Shown: one piece after another, positions 55,585 to 64,000 of the stretch
Layout of the letters: every line of letters begins with the position of its first letter
How positions within the stretch are numbered: the first letter of the stretch is position 1
Position numbers and translations under genes: made by a program
NCBI RefSeq assembly: GCF_001685395.1
Contig: NZ_CP014167.1
Coordinates: forward strand, 3,043,501-3,107,500
Direction: 5' to 3'
Length of the DNA: 64,000 nucleotides
Origin: Paenibacillus yonginensis
Lineage (GTDB): Bacteria > Bacillota > Bacilli > Paenibacillales > Paenibacillaceae
Notes under the pieces: model-generated
Told to the model about the DNA's origin: nothing
Database searches by the model: none
What the model saw: the letters and a program-made list of their open reading frames with translations, nothing else

Positions 55585-56481
55585 CTACCCCTTCACTGAA
55601 CCGATCAGCACGCCTTTGACAAAATATCTCTGCAAAAAAGGATAGACGCACAAAATCGGAATGGCGCTGATCATCACCGTCGCCATCTTGATCGACATGA
55701 GGGTGATGTTCTCCAGCATGCTGCCTCTGGCCAGCGACTCGATGTTGTTATTGGAGCCGAGCACCGTCGAGATGTCCTGTGCGGACAACAGATGCTGAAG
55801 GAAGGTCTGGACCGGGATAAGGTTCTGGTCCGAAACAAAGAAAGCCCCGGCAAACCAGTCGTTCCAATGCATGACGGCGACAAACAAACCCAGTGCGGCC
55901 AGCATCGGCTGGGAGAGCGGCACCACAACGGACACCAGCACCCGCAGCGGACCTGCCCCGTCCAGTTCAGCCGATTCAATCAGCGCATCGGGAATGCCCT
56001 GGAGAAACTTCAGCATGACAAACATGTTCCAGGCCGAGAACGCGCTTGGAATGACATACACCCAAAACGTGTTGACCAGCGACAAATTATATAACTGAAT
56101 GTAGAAAGGAATAAGCCCCCCGCTGAACAGCATCGTAATGAGCACGTAGCCCAGCAGCGTTCCCCGCAGCGGCAGTCCGCGGTACGAAAGTCCAAATGCG
56201 GCGAGCAAGGTAACAAGCAGCCCGGCAATCGTGCCGATCATCGTACGCAGAATCGTAATGAGATAGGCATGCTGGATCACCGCATTGCCGAGCACGACCT
56301 CGAAGTTGTATAACGTAAACTTGCGCGGCCATAAATACACACCGCCGTTAGCCGCGTCGCTCCCCACGTTCAGGGAGATCGCAAGCATGTAGAGAAAGGG
56401 ATACAGCACCGATACGCACAGCAAGCTGAGGAGAACTATGATCAGGATCTGGCCGGTGCGTTCACTAGCGGATAGTTTCAT
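55585..56481 (-). CDS. Carbohydrate ABC transporter permease (LplC/YtcP-like)
   Basis: Inner-membrane permease of 298 residues with six predicted helices. Opening ILIIVLLSLLCVSVLYPFLYMLAISL and the EAA-loop ESAELDGAGPLRVLVSVVVPLSQPMLAALGLF (around residues 190-221) place it in the LplC/MalG branch. It follows the first permease by three bases and precedes the binding-protein gene. The C-terminus ends YPFLQRYFVKGVLIGSVKG, typical of the group. Confidence 0.93.
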   Translation of the reverse strand: MKLSASERTGQILIIVLLSLLCVSVLYPFLYMLAISLNVGSDAANGGVYLWPRKFTLYNFEVVLGNAVIQHAYLITILRTMIGTIAGLLVTLLAAFGLSYRGLPLRGTLLGYVLITMLFSGGLIPFYIQLYNLSLVNTFWVYVIPSAFSAWNMFVMLKFLQGIPDALIESAELDGAGPLRVLVSVVVPLSQPMLAALGLFVAVMHWNDWFAGAFFVSDQNLIPVQTFLQHLLSAQDISTVLGSNNNIESLARGSMLENITLMSIKMATVMISAIPILCVYPFLQRYFVKGVLIGSVKG

Positions 56482-56484
56482 CTT

Positions 56485-57378
56485 TTACCAGAGCCCCTCT
56501 CCGTTCAGTTGTCTGGAAATGCGGTTCGTAAACAATACGAGGAGCAGGCTGATCGCCGAAGAAAGCAGGCCGATTGCAGTTGCCGTTCCGAAGTACCCCT
56601 GCTGCAGGCCGTTGCGTAAAATATACGTGTCCAGCACGTCCGCAACCGGCTGGATGGCCGGGTTCATCAGCGGGTAAATCTGGTCCATTCCGACGGCGAT
56701 CAGGCTTGGCATGCTCAGGATGAGTACGATCGAAACCGTCGGCAGGATGCCCGGGAACGTAATGTGCCGCATCTGAGCCAACCGGCCGGCGCCCTCCACC
56801 CGCGCCGCTTCGTAAAGCTGCGGGTCAATGGTCGTGATCGCCGCCAGATACAGAATCGTGTTCCACCCGACTTCCTTCCATAAACCGCTGACCACAATCA
56901 TCGGCCGGAACCATTCCGTCGAGCCGAGGAAAAAGATCGGCTGGCCGCCAAGATTCGTGATGAACTGGTTCACAAGCCCACCGTCCAGCGTCAGCATCGA
57001 CTGCAGAATGTACGCTACCACGATCCAGGAAAAGAAATGCGGCAGATAACTGACGGATTGGACAAACCGTTTAAATCCGCTGTGCCGCACTTCGTTAATA
57101 AGCAGGGCCAGCAGAATCGGCGCCGGAAAGCCGAACACAAACTTCAGCAGCGCGATCCAGAGCGTGTTTCGGACCACGACCCAGAACTGGTCATCCTGCA
57201 GAAAGGAGAAATTTTCAAACTCCACCCAAGGGCTGTTCCAGATCGTAAGGCCGATGTGGAAATCCTTGAACGCTACTTGTATGCCGGCCATCGGGATGTA
57301 GCTGAATAAGAAAAGAAGGACAACGGCCGGTGCAATCATGAGATACTGCCACCGATATTTGACCACTTTTGCTAGCAT
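56485..57378 (-). CDS. Sugar ABC transporter permease (LplB/YteP-like)
   Basis: First gene of the operon, 297 residues, six helices. YLMIAPAVVLLFLFSYIPMAGIQVAFKDF is the usual N-terminal helix (about residues 12-40), and the EAA loop reads EAARVEGAGRLAQMRHITFPGILPT. It belongs to the LplB/MalF branch and pairs with the next permease. GGAGGTGATT precedes the ATG. An activator-type promoter with two 20-bp repeats lies upstream. Confidence 0.93.
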   Translation of the reverse strand: MLAKVVKYRWQYLMIAPAVVLLFLFSYIPMAGIQVAFKDFHIGLTIWNSPWVEFENFSFLQDDQFWVVVRNTLWIALLKFVFGFPAPILLALLINEVRHSGFKRFVQSVSYLPHFFSWIVVAYILQSMLTLDGGLVNQFITNLGGQPIFFLGSTEWFRPMIVVSGLWKEVGWNTILYLAAITTIDPQLYEAARVEGAGRLAQMRHITFPGILPTVSIVLILSMPSLIAVGMDQIYPLMNPAIQPVADVLDTYILRNGLQQGYFGTATAIGLLSSAISLLLVLFTNRISRQLNGEGLW

Positions 57379-57398
57379 GGAATCACCTCCGTGGCCTA

Positions 57399-57427
57399 AT
57401 TATAACGGCGGTATTGTAACCGCTACC
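57399..57427 (-). promoter_or_regulatory. Promoter of the sugar transporter operon
   Basis: Perfect -10 TATAAT (57404-57399). At 17 bases upstream the -35 position reads GGTAGC, a very poor -35. A weak -35 directly next to regulator repeats is what an AraC-type activator-dependent promoter looks like. Confidence 0.6.
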
Positions 57428-57430
57428 ATA

Positions 57431-57470
57431 TAACAACGGTTGGATTATTATCGCGACGGTTGGCACTCCT
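57431..57470 (-). promoter_or_regulatory. Two 20-bp direct repeats, candidate YesN/AraC operator (site 1)
   Basis: The plus strand shows ACGGTTGG at 57436-57443 and again at 57456-57463, exactly 20 bases apart, just upstream of the -35 position. The whole 40-bp element is matched upstream of the exported alpha-galactosidase gene at 60691-60730, with TAAC.A.G.TTGGATT in the first unit and TCG..ACGGTTGG in the second. Period and position fit binding by an AraC-family protein. Confidence 0.65.
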
Positions 57471-57483
57471 AATAGGCGCCTGG

Positions 57484-57512
57484 AAAAATGGAAGGCCGGG
57501 AACCCGGCCTTC
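57484..57512 (-). terminator. Terminator of the exported alpha-galactosidase gene
   Basis: Minus-strand GAAGGCCGGG-TT-CCCGGCCTTC, followed after CCA by TTTTT. Confidence 0.8.
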
Positions 57513-57532
57513 ATCTTCACATATCCCGCTGA

Positions 57533-60500
57533 TTATTTATACACTGTAAATCTCAGATCGCGGTTTCCTCCACTCTCCGTCGACCAGGTGAGCCCGCCGT
57601 CCGTGGACAGCCGCTCGTAACCTCCGGCGTACGTATTATCATCGCTGTAGGCAAAACCGTATTTATTGGTCGTTGAACCGTCCTCCAGCGTGCCGGGCGA
57701 GCGCAAAATGAAGCCGTATTGTTTGCTTGTATCCAGTCCCGTCAAACGCGGATATACTGCATATGGCGCAGGCGCTCCCGGAATGTTGTTCGGATTGAGC
57801 GCAGAACTGAACAGCTTTTTCACCGGATTCCCGTTTGAATCCAGTTCCACTACGTCCACGTTAAGCGTATCCTCCGGCACTTTATTCGCGTAACTTTCAT
57901 ACAGGTAAACGTCCAGCCTTGGCAGCTCCGGCTGCATCAGCGTAAAGGTCTGCATCCGCTGCACGACATCGCGGATATCCGAATAGGTCCATGAAGGCGC
58001 GCCGCTGTTGTCCTGGTCAATGACAAAACCGGTATTGTCAGGCACGTTATAAGCCGCGATCTCGGCAATCGACGGGATAAACCGGGCTTTCTCCACATAC
58101 AGCCGCAGCTTGGTCGTGGATACCGCCGGGAAATCAAACACACGGTTGTCGCCGAGCGTATATTCCTTCTTTAGACCCTTGTAGGCAGAGCCGTCCCAAT
58201 ATTGCAGCGCATAAGTTTCAATCTGGAAACTTTGGCTGCCGGAACCGTATTCGCTGACCACGACCCGGTTCAGCTCCGTGCTTTCGCCAAAGTTGACTTC
58301 GATCCATTGGTTGTCAGCCGTACCCCCTTCCGCGCTCCAGCGGGTGGCGACATCGCCGTCCGTTACCTTCGAAGCGTCAAAACCGGCTTCTGCAGACCAG
58401 GTTGAGGAAGCGGCCGCTTCTTTCCCCAGCGCCAAATTAACAGGCGGCTGCGGCAGTGCCGATTCCTCGTCCGATACCTTGACGATCATAGATTCCCCGG
58501 GCTGCAGCGTATGCGAATAGCTGCCGGAGAGTGAACCAAGCTTCGTATGGCTGTACAGCTCGGTCATAGTATAAGCCGCATCAGGATCAAGTCCGATATC
58601 CGCGGATGAGAACGAGACTTCAGCCGTATGGTTCATATCCCAGTTGGACAGGCCGACATAGCGGTCGCCGTTTGCATCCGTCAAATAAATCACGGCCGGA
58701 GCATGCTCCAGGTGATGATAAAAGTTCGTCATCTGCACCGGCTTCGCCGCCAGCCCTTTCCTGGCCAGCGCAAGAAGATCCGGATTCTGGACAATCATCT
58801 TCATCCGGTCTTCCGAAATAAAAGGCACGTTATCGCCAAGGAGCAGATGGCCTCCGCCCATCACGACCGTCGTCGCCAGAAGTTTCGCTTCGTTCAGGGT
58901 CATGCTGTCAAACCCGTTGATGACATTTTGCGGGAACAGCATATCCGGATCATTGTAATCATACAGCGTTCCGTTGGTCCACCAGGAAGCGGCGGTATTC
59001 AGGGCCTGCCGTTCGATGCCCGGGTAAGATTCCAGCCCGATCGTCGTATCGACGCCGGATCTTCTGCCGTGCGCGTAGCCCGATGGCATCAGCGGGGCAA
59101 TCGATTCGTCGATAAAGACCGGTTGCGGCGCACTCTCCAGCTCGTCGCGGATAATGCCCATGCCGATCCGGTACGCCTGCATCCCGTTCTTGGACGAGTC
59201 ATAAAACGCCCCGTCGGTCATGCCTAAGTCTATAAAATCGAGTTTGGCATAATCGAAGCCCGGTGTTACGTGATATCGGTGAATCACCCAGTGCAGGTAA
59301 GCCTGGCCGCCAGGATGCGTCGCATCCACGATATAAGTATTGATATAAGATTTGATCGGCTGGCCGCTTTCGTGCTTAAGCGCAATATCTCTGAAGGTAT
59401 AGGAGGTCCCCGGCACAGTCGAATTCAAATCGTCCCAGATCGCAAACGGCGCGGAATAGGTCCCGGCTTTCATGCCTTTCCCGTGCACGTAATCGACGAA
59501 CTGCTTCAGGCTCTGATCAATATCCTGCCCTTGAACCCCCCGATAGCAGCAGTCCAGATTCATGTATTCATAACCAAGCGACTTCAAATGATCGGCAAAA
59601 TAATCCGTCATCGCATACATGGAGTCGGCCGACGAATAGTCGTAGTAGGCGTACCAGGTGTTGAAACCTGTCGGCACATCCCCCAACCAGTCCAGCGTCG
59701 GCTCTGCTGCGGCATAGACCTTGCCGAAGGTCTCGAGACCCGTACGGTAATCGTCAAAATAACCGAGGAAGAAGGAATCGGACGACACCTCCGTCCCGCT
59801 CTGCTTTCCGCCCGAGTTGTAGACGGATAAGCGGGTCAGCGGACCATTCATCGTTTCCGCCTGCCCTAAATGCTGCATGCTTTTCCATTTAAACGTGGTT
59901 GCCGCCCCGGCTACAAAGCCGTGTTTGCTCCAGTTGTCAAAGACGGAGGCCACCCAATAACTCGTGCCGTTAAAAGCGGTCCATTCTTCTGAATAGCCCG
60001 GCAGACGTTCGTAACCGTTCTGGCTGTTGCCGAAGTCGTTGACGGGGGCAACGCCGAAATCGAAGTTATTGGTGTAAGGCGTCGTGTAGATCCGTTTGTC
60101 CGCGCCTGCTCCGATATCCAGGTTCGGCGCCGCTATCGGCTCCATCAAGTCGATGCTCTGGCTTGTGCCGCTTACGACCTTCATGTCCGCTAGCAGATAA
60201 GGCAAATTCTCATAGAACAACAGATTTAATACGAGGGTCGAACCGGAGGCAAGGGTGTTCGTAATCGTCAGCTTCTGACCGCCGTATCCGTAGCGGTCGT
60301 TCCCGATCGGAGTCCAGGCCGCCGTCCGCGTGCCCTCGTCAAACGAACTGATGCGGCTTGTGCTGCCCGCCAGCCTGTAGTCCGAGTAAAAGTCCGACAT
60401 AATCGTCGTATCCCCGGCTCTCAAGTCCCCTTTCCCGTCGGACAAATCGTACGTCACAGTCAGCAGGCCGTTATCGGCCGTAACGATGTCCCCCGTTTGG

Positions 60501-60619
60501 GTGACGGTTACCGGCACCGTCTCGGCGGCGAATGCGCTCCTGTCTCCCGGCATAAAACAGCCGGTCAGCAGCACGGCTCCGACCGTGGCAAGCAGCAATC
60601 GGCGAATCCTTTTGTTCAT
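57533..60619 (-). CDS. Exported GH27-like alpha-galactosidase with F5/8C domain
   Basis: 1028-residue exported glycosidase; lipobox LLTGC places acylated Cys at 21, so it is probably surface-anchored. An N-terminal beta domain (about 35-300) precedes a clan GH-D barrel (about 310-620). GFNTWYAYY opens the barrel, YAKLDF carries the probable nucleophile D461, and NDPDM (556-560) the probable acid/base, both as in GH27. An all-beta cap follows to about 715. Residues about 727-860 are an F5/8 type C (CBM32-like) sugar-binding domain. The last 165 residues match no domain I know. It should release galactose at the cell surface. Preceded by the shared regulator repeats and a possible cre. Confidence 0.88.
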   Translation of the reverse strand: MNKRIRRLLLATVGAVLLTGCFMPGDRSAFAAETVPVTVTQTGDIVTADNGLLTVTYDLSDGKGDLRAGDTTIMSDFYSDYRLAGSTSRISSFDEGTRTAAWTPIGNDRYGYGGQKLTITNTLASGSTLVLNLLFYENLPYLLADMKVVSGTSQSIDLMEPIAAPNLDIGAGADKRIYTTPYTNNFDFGVAPVNDFGNSQNGYERLPGYSEEWTAFNGTSYWVASVFDNWSKHGFVAGAATTFKWKSMQHLGQAETMNGPLTRLSVYNSGGKQSGTEVSSDSFFLGYFDDYRTGLETFGKVYAAAEPTLDWLGDVPTGFNTWYAYYDYSSADSMYAMTDYFADHLKSLGYEYMNLDCCYRGVQGQDIDQSLKQFVDYVHGKGMKAGTYSAPFAIWDDLNSTVPGTSYTFRDIALKHESGQPIKSYINTYIVDATHPGGQAYLHWVIHRYHVTPGFDYAKLDFIDLGMTDGAFYDSSKNGMQAYRIGMGIIRDELESAPQPVFIDESIAPLMPSGYAHGRRSGVDTTIGLESYPGIERQALNTAASWWTNGTLYDYNDPDMLFPQNVINGFDSMTLNEAKLLATTVVMGGGHLLLGDNVPFISEDRMKMIVQNPDLLALARKGLAAKPVQMTNFYHHLEHAPAVIYLTDANGDRYVGLSNWDMNHTAEVSFSSADIGLDPDAAYTMTELYSHTKLGSLSGSYSHTLQPGESMIVKVSDEESALPQPPVNLALGKEAAASSTWSAEAGFDASKVTDGDVATRWSAEGGTADNQWIEVNFGESTELNRVVVSEYGSGSQSFQIETYALQYWDGSAYKGLKKEYTLGDNRVFDFPAVSTTKLRLYVEKARFIPSIAEIAAYNVPDNTGFVIDQDNSGAPSWTYSDIRDVVQRMQTFTLMQPELPRLDVYLYESYANKVPEDTLNVDVVELDSNGNPVKKLFSSALNPNNIPGAPAPYAVYPRLTGLDTSKQYGFILRSPGTLEDGSTTNKYGFAYSDDNTYAGGYERLSTDGGLTWSTESGGNRDLRFTVYK

Positions 60620-60659
60620 ACTGGTTATCCCTCCCGCTTAAGAGTGAAATCATTTTCCA

Positions 60660-60665
60660 ATTGTA
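60660..60665 (-). promoter_or_regulatory. -10 element of the exported alpha-galactosidase promoter
   Basis: Minus-strand TACAAT, 25 bases downstream of the direct repeats, against 26 bases for TATAAT in the transporter promoter. The matching spacing supports both assignments. Confidence 0.5.
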
Positions 60666-60671
60666 GTTAAA

Positions 60672-60687
60672 ATGTAAGCGTTTTACT
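60672..60687. promoter_or_regulatory. Candidate cre (CcpA) site
   Basis: ATGTAAGCGTTTTACT is close to the cre consensus WTGNAANCGNWNNCW, with one mismatch. It sits between the -10 and the regulator repeats of the exported alpha-galactosidase promoter, where CcpA binding would block transcription on preferred sugars. Confidence 0.45.
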
Positions 60688-60690
60688 ATT

Positions 60691-60730
60691 TAACGATGAT
60701 TGGATTTCTTTCGTAACGGTTGGGTTTTCG
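60691..60730 (-). promoter_or_regulatory. Two 20-bp direct repeats, candidate YesN/AraC operator (site 2)
   Basis: The plus strand shows ATGATTGG at 60696-60703 and ACGGTTGG at 60716-60723, 20 bases apart and aligned over the full 40 bp with the element at 57431-57470. The upstream unit matches the consensus better than the promoter-near unit. It lies 72-111 bases before the start codon. Confidence 0.65.
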
Positions 60731-60736
60731 TCCTGG

Positions 60737-60784
60737 ACTTGGCTAGGAACTTGGCTAGGAACTTGGCCAGCAGCTTGGCTAGCG
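60737..60784. repeat. Four 12-bp tandem repeats
   Basis: ACTTGGCTAGGA occurs twice exactly (60737-60748, 60749-60760), followed by two diverged copies (ACTTGGCCAGCA, GCTTGGCTAGCG). The array sits between the AraC stop codon and the regulator repeats. In the AraC frame it would read as a four-residue repeat after the stop. Confidence 0.85.
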
Positions 60785-60789
60785 GCTTG

Positions 60790-61626
60790 TCATCCGCTGC
60801 GGATTTTCCCCGGCGACAGGCCATAACATTTTTTGAACAGATGATAGAAATGACTTAGGTTATCAAAACCGGCCTCCAGCGAGACTTCCAGGATAGAAAG
60901 CCGGGTAGTCAGCAGCAAATTTCTGGCATAACTGAGCCGGAGCTGATTGATGTAAGCCGTGGGAGTGGTCTGCAGATATTGTTTAAAAATGCGATTGAGA
61001 TGGCTGACGCTTCGGTCCGCCAGCTCGTTCAGCCTTCCCAGCCCTGCGGTAAAGTTTTCTTTCTTCTGCATTTCGATGAGCAGCGGATCAAGCCATTCCG
61101 GCAGGGTTCTGCCGCTTTCGTCCCGGTAATCGTAATAAAAATTCGCCAACGCCTCGGTCAGCAGGCTGCGGGCCGCCGTCCGCGCTTTGGGTTTGTCCGT
61201 CGTCGTATACAGGTGCATCTGTCTTCCTTTGTGGCTTAAGGCCTCCAGATCGGAGGACACAAGCCGGACTACAGGCGATTTCCGCCCTTCTTTCAGCTTC
61301 TGAGCAAAACCCGGGTTGCCGAAATAAGCGAACGCGTTCTCCACAATTTCCGGATAATAATTGACGTTCATAAACTGACAGTCCTCGTGTCCCCAGTAAT
61401 CGTAGCCGTGGGTATCTCCGGGCCGGACGAAAGCCATCGCCCCCGTCTCCAAAGGCTGTTCTTCCCCGTTGATCCGGTGGATGCACCTGCCGGAAGTAAC
61501 CAGGAACAGCTCGTAAAAATCATGGCTGTGCAGCGGATAAGCATGCTGAATCGAATGGACGATATGATAGTTCGACTGCACCTGGGCGTCGATAAGTGCA
61601 GCGGCGCGCAGAACAGGAATCTCCAT
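60790..61626 (-). CDS. AraC-family transcriptional regulator with cupin sensor
   Basis: 278-residue one-component regulator. The N-terminal AraC-type cupin (about 15-100) contains PLHSHDFYELFLVTSGRCIHRING. The C-terminal pair of helix-turn-helices (about 180-275) has LNELADRSVSHLNRIFKQYLQTTPTAYINQLRL and ILEVSLEAGFDNLSHFYHLFKKCYGLSP, the AraC signature. It stands between the exported alpha-galactosidase and the divergent beta-mannosidase and probably senses a sugar released by one of them. It could also be the protein that binds the shared repeats. Confidence 0.92.
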   Translation of the reverse strand: MEIPVLRAAALIDAQVQSNYHIVHSIQHAYPLHSHDFYELFLVTSGRCIHRINGEEQPLETGAMAFVRPGDTHGYDYWGHEDCQFMNVNYYPEIVENAFAYFGNPGFAQKLKEGRKSPVVRLVSSDLEALSHKGRQMHLYTTTDKPKARTAARSLLTEALANFYYDYRDESGRTLPEWLDPLLIEMQKKENFTAGLGRLNELADRSVSHLNRIFKQYLQTTPTAYINQLRLSYARNLLLTTRLSILEVSLEAGFDNLSHFYHLFKKCYGLSPGKIRSG

Positions 61627-61821
61627 GTTCCCCTCCCTTTCCCGATCAAGTTCAAATCAGAAAAATGATAATATAGTACAAAACTTTACGCAAGCAATAC
61701 AAGACGACATTCAGACGGAATGCTATGATCTAGCTATTCTTGGCGGTTAGGCTTGAGTCACTGTGAAACCGGAAATACAAATACAGCACAAAATCAACAG
61801 CCGATATCAGGAGGAGATCAG

Positions 61822-64000
61822 ATGCGCTTGCTAACACTTAATGGGGCTTGGAAAATGAAACGGACCGACGAAACGGAGTGGAACAGCGCCGTCGTACCGG
61901 GATCTGTTTTTCAGGATTTGCTTGAGGCCGGCAAAATGGAAGACCCGTTCTTCCGCGACAATGAATACGACATTCTGGAGCTGACGAAATTTGATTACGA
62001 ATACGAAAGAACTTTTTTTGTGGAACAAGAGGCGCTTAACCATGACGTTGTCCTGCTCCGCTGCGAAGGCCTGGACACGCTGTGCGAAATCCGGGTCAAC
62101 GGAAAGCTCGTGCTCGAAGCCGACAACATGCACCGTACCTATGAGCCGGATGTTAAGCAGGTCCTGCAGCCCGGGGAAAATCACATCCACGTCCTGCTGA
62201 AGTCGCCGACCCGCTATGTTCTGGAGCGGGACAAGGAGATGTACCTGTGCAGCTGCGCCGATGCGGTGCCCGGCATCTCCCATCTGCGGAAGGCTCACAG
62301 CATGTTCGGCTGGGACTGGGGTCCGCAGCTGCCTGATTCGGGCATCTGGCGGGACATCGAGCTGCGCGGCTACGACTTCGGACGGATCGAGGATGTACTT
62401 GTGACGCAGCACCATACAGAGGATCACGTCAGCCTGGAGATCCGGACAGACGTCCGCCAGTGGGGAGAAGCCGGCCTGCGGGTGCGCATCGTGTTGAAGG
62501 CTCCGGACGGCGAAACATGGGAACATGAAGCAACCCTGGACGGTTACAGCGTTCTGCAGACGATCGGTGTTGACCATCCTGAGCTGTGGTGGCCGCACAA
62601 TTACGGCAGCCAGCCGCTATATGGACTGACCGTACAGGTGCTGAACGGGGACCGGGTCATCGACGACAAAACGATTCGCATCGGCCTGCGGACGCTGACG
62701 ATCCGCCAGGAGGAAGACCAATGGGGCGAATCGTTCGAATTTGAAGTCAACGGCAAAAGCATCTTTGCCATGGGGGCCAACTACATTCCGGAGGACAACG
62801 TTTTTGGAAGACTAAGCTTCGAGCGGTCTAAGAACCTGCTGCAGAGCTGCGTGGAAGCCAACTACAACTGCATCCGCATCTGGGGCGGCGGCTTTTATCC
62901 GGACGACCGCTTCTACGACCTGTGCGACGAATACGGGCTGATCGTCTGGCAGGATCATCTGTATGCCTGCGGCGCTTACGATTTCAACGAAAGCTTTAAA
63001 GAAAACATCCGGCAGGAGACGATCGACAACGTCAAAAGGCTCCGCCATCACGCCTCCCTCGGCATCTGGAGCGGCAACAACGAGCTTGAATATGCGTGGG
63101 CTTACTGGGGCTGGACGGAACGGTTCGGGGAGAAGCTGCGAGACGATTATCTGCTTCAATTCGAGCAATTTATGCCCGAGCTGAACCAATCGCTTGATCC
63201 GAACACCTTTTACTGGCGTTCTTCCCCTTCCTCGGCCGGCGGCCTGGACGATCCGAACAAGGAAAGCCTAGGCGATATGCACTATTGGGATGTGTGGCAC
63301 GGCCGGAAGCCGATTACGGAATTCCGCACGCTGTATCCGAGATTCATGTCCGAATTCGGGCTGCAGTCGTTTCCTTCGCTGAAAACGGTGGAGACGTTCA
63401 CCCTGCCTGAAGACCGGAACATTTTCTCCTATGTCATGGAGGCCCACCAGAAGAACGGCACGGGCAACGAAAAAATCCTTTATTATATCAGCGAATACTT
63501 TAAATATCCGAAAGACTTTGATTCGCTTCTGTACGTTTCGCAGCTGATTCAGGCGGAAGGCATGCGCGTCGGGGTCGAGCATTGGCGGCGCAACCGCGGC
63601 CGGTGCATGGGGGCTATCTACTGGCAGCTGAACGATATCTGGCCTGGAGCCTCCTGGTCCAGCCTGGACTACTTCGGCAGATGGAAAGCCACCCATCATG
63701 CGGCCAAACGATTTTTCGCTCCGGTGCTCGCTTCGGCGTGCGAAGAAGGGACAGCCGCGTCGCTGCACGTGACCAACGAGACGCTTCACCCGGTCAGCGG
63801 GCGTTTGTCCTGGCGCCTGTTGAACCACCGCTCAGAAGTGATCCACAGCGGCGAAACGGAAGTGTCGGTAGAGGCCCTTTCTTCCAAGGAGGCAGCCAGC
63901 CTTGAGTTCAGCAAGGAGCTGGACAGCAAGCAGAAGCTCCGGCAGAGCTACCTGGAATTCGAATTTGCCGCAGCAGGACATCCGGTCAGCAGCGGTACTG
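61822..64000 (+). CDS. Beta-mannosidase, GH2 family, 3' end outside window
   Basis: 726 residues are visible and the frame is still open at the window end. Cytoplasmic (no signal peptide); removes terminal beta-mannose from manno-oligosaccharides. The N-terminal jelly-roll (about 1-180) ends with [18 protein letters not shown], a beta-mannosidase hallmark. The barrel (about 300-610) has [17 protein letters not shown], the acid/base E421 in WSGNNELEY and the nucleophile E511 in [20 protein letters not shown] precedes the ATG. Divergent from the AraC gene. Confidence 0.94.
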   Translation, partial: MRLLTLNGAWKMKRTDETEWNSAVVPGSVFQDLLEAGKMEDPFFRDNEYDILELTKFDYEYERTFFVEQEALNHDVVLLRCEGLDTLCEIRVNGKLVLEADNMHRTYEPDVKQVLQPGENHIHVLLKSPTRYVLERDKEMYLCSCADAVPGISHLRKAHSMFGWDWGPQLPDSGIWRDIELRGYDFGRIEDVLVTQHHTEDHVSLEIRTDVRQWGEAGLRVRIVLKAPDGETWEHEATLDGYSVLQTIGVDHPELWWPHNYGSQPLYGLTVQVLNGDRVIDDKTIRIGLRTLTIRQEEDQWGESFEFEVNGKSIFAMGANYIPEDNVFGRLSFERSKNLLQSCVEANYNCIRIWGGGFYPDDRFYDLCDEYGLIVWQDHLYACGAYDFNESFKENIRQETIDNVKRLRHHASLGIWSGNNELEYAWAYWGWTERFGEKLRDDYLLQFEQFMPELNQSLDPNTFYWRSSPSSAGGLDDPNKESLGDMHYWDVWHGRKPITEFRTLYPRFMSEFGLQSFPSLKTVETFTLPEDRNIFSYVMEAHQKNGTGNEKILYYISEYFKYPKDFDSLLYVSQLIQAEGMRVGVEHWRRNRGRCMGAIYWQLNDIWPGASWSSLDYFGRWKATHHAAKRFFAPVLASACEEGTAASLHVTNETLHPVSGRLSWRLLNHRSEVIHSGETEVSVEALSSKEAASLEFSKELDSKQKLRQSYLEFEFAAAGHPVSSGT

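Noticed and set aside
61740-61752. GCGGTTAG resembling a half of the shared operator, upstream of the AraC gene
   Set aside because: No partner unit lies 20 bases away on either side, and two core positions differ.
61831-62598. Minus-strand open frame of 255 codons
   Set aside because: Antisense to the beta-mannosidase, which carries all catalytic motifs.
63268-63828. Minus-strand open frame of 186 codons
   Set aside because: Also antisense to the beta-mannosidase.

Overview
The window looks like chromosomal DNA of a spore-forming Firmicute, most likely Paenibacillus or a close relative. This is an inference from moderately GC-rich coding DNA, strong AAGGAGG-type ribosome sites, TTGACA/TATAAT promoters, several sporulation genes (gerE, gerM-like, yhcN-like, cgeB-like), Lpl-type sugar ABC transporters paired with YesM/YesN two-component systems, and low-GC Gram-positive lipoprotein and PrsA-type proteins.

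Layout. 1-6.8 kb: a truncated, frameshifted DHA2 drug exporter, a second MFS exporter, a MacB-like tripartite exporter operon (membrane-fusion protein, ATPase, permease) and a PAP2 membrane protein. 6.8-8.2 kb: an AT-rich patch with a small secreted orphan protein next to tRNA-Arg(TCT). 8.3-11.3 kb: a small orphan, asparagine synthetase, and the decayed remains of another MFS gene. 11.3-22.4 kb: housekeeping genes (rdgB, rph, GerMN lipoprotein, PgpA-like protein, metallo-hydrolase, methyltransferase, membrane-anchored parvulin, M20 dipeptidase, HAD phosphatase, mannitol-1-phosphate dehydrogenase). 22.5-27.6 kb: a broken small gene, gerE with a one-base frameshift, glpK, a group IIC-type intron sitting directly behind the terminator of a DoxX gene, and that DoxX gene. 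27.8-32.1 kb: an EfeO-EfeB-EfeU iron uptake operon behind a textbook promoter and a perfect Fur box. 32.2-35.7 kb: a MarR regulator and an RpiR-nagB-nagA amino-sugar operon. 35.8-47.9 kb: a YhcN-type sporulation lipoprotein and a large glycan cluster with five glycosyltransferases (two CgeB-like), three nucleotide-sugar enzymes for a 2-acetamido-2,6-dideoxy-L-hexose, another SDR and a methyltransferase. This is probably a spore-surface polysaccharide locus. 48.0-64.0 kb: a carbohydrate utilisation locus with cytoplasmic GH36 alpha-galactosidase, YesN/YesM, an LplABC-type transporter, an exported GH27-like alpha-galactosidase with an F5/8C domain, an AraC regulator and a GH2 beta-mannosidase cut by the window end. 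Together these fit use of galactomannan-type oligosaccharides.

The most interesting signals are not named genes. (1) A 40-bp element made of two 20-bp direct repeats with an ACGGTTGG core occurs at the same distance from the -10 box in front of both the sugar transporter operon and the exported alpha-galactosidase gene. It looks like the operator of the YesN or AraC regulator encoded in the same locus. (2) Two unrelated genes, the MFS exporter and gerE, are each broken by one extra A in the identical 12-mer AAAAAAACCGTC, while other 7-base runs in the window stay in frame. (3) The glycan cluster contains a glycosyltransferase with a long arginine-rich tail and two CgeB-like proteins with related basic N-termini, suggesting a spore-surface attachment system. 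No CRISPR array, prophage or insertion sequence was seen.
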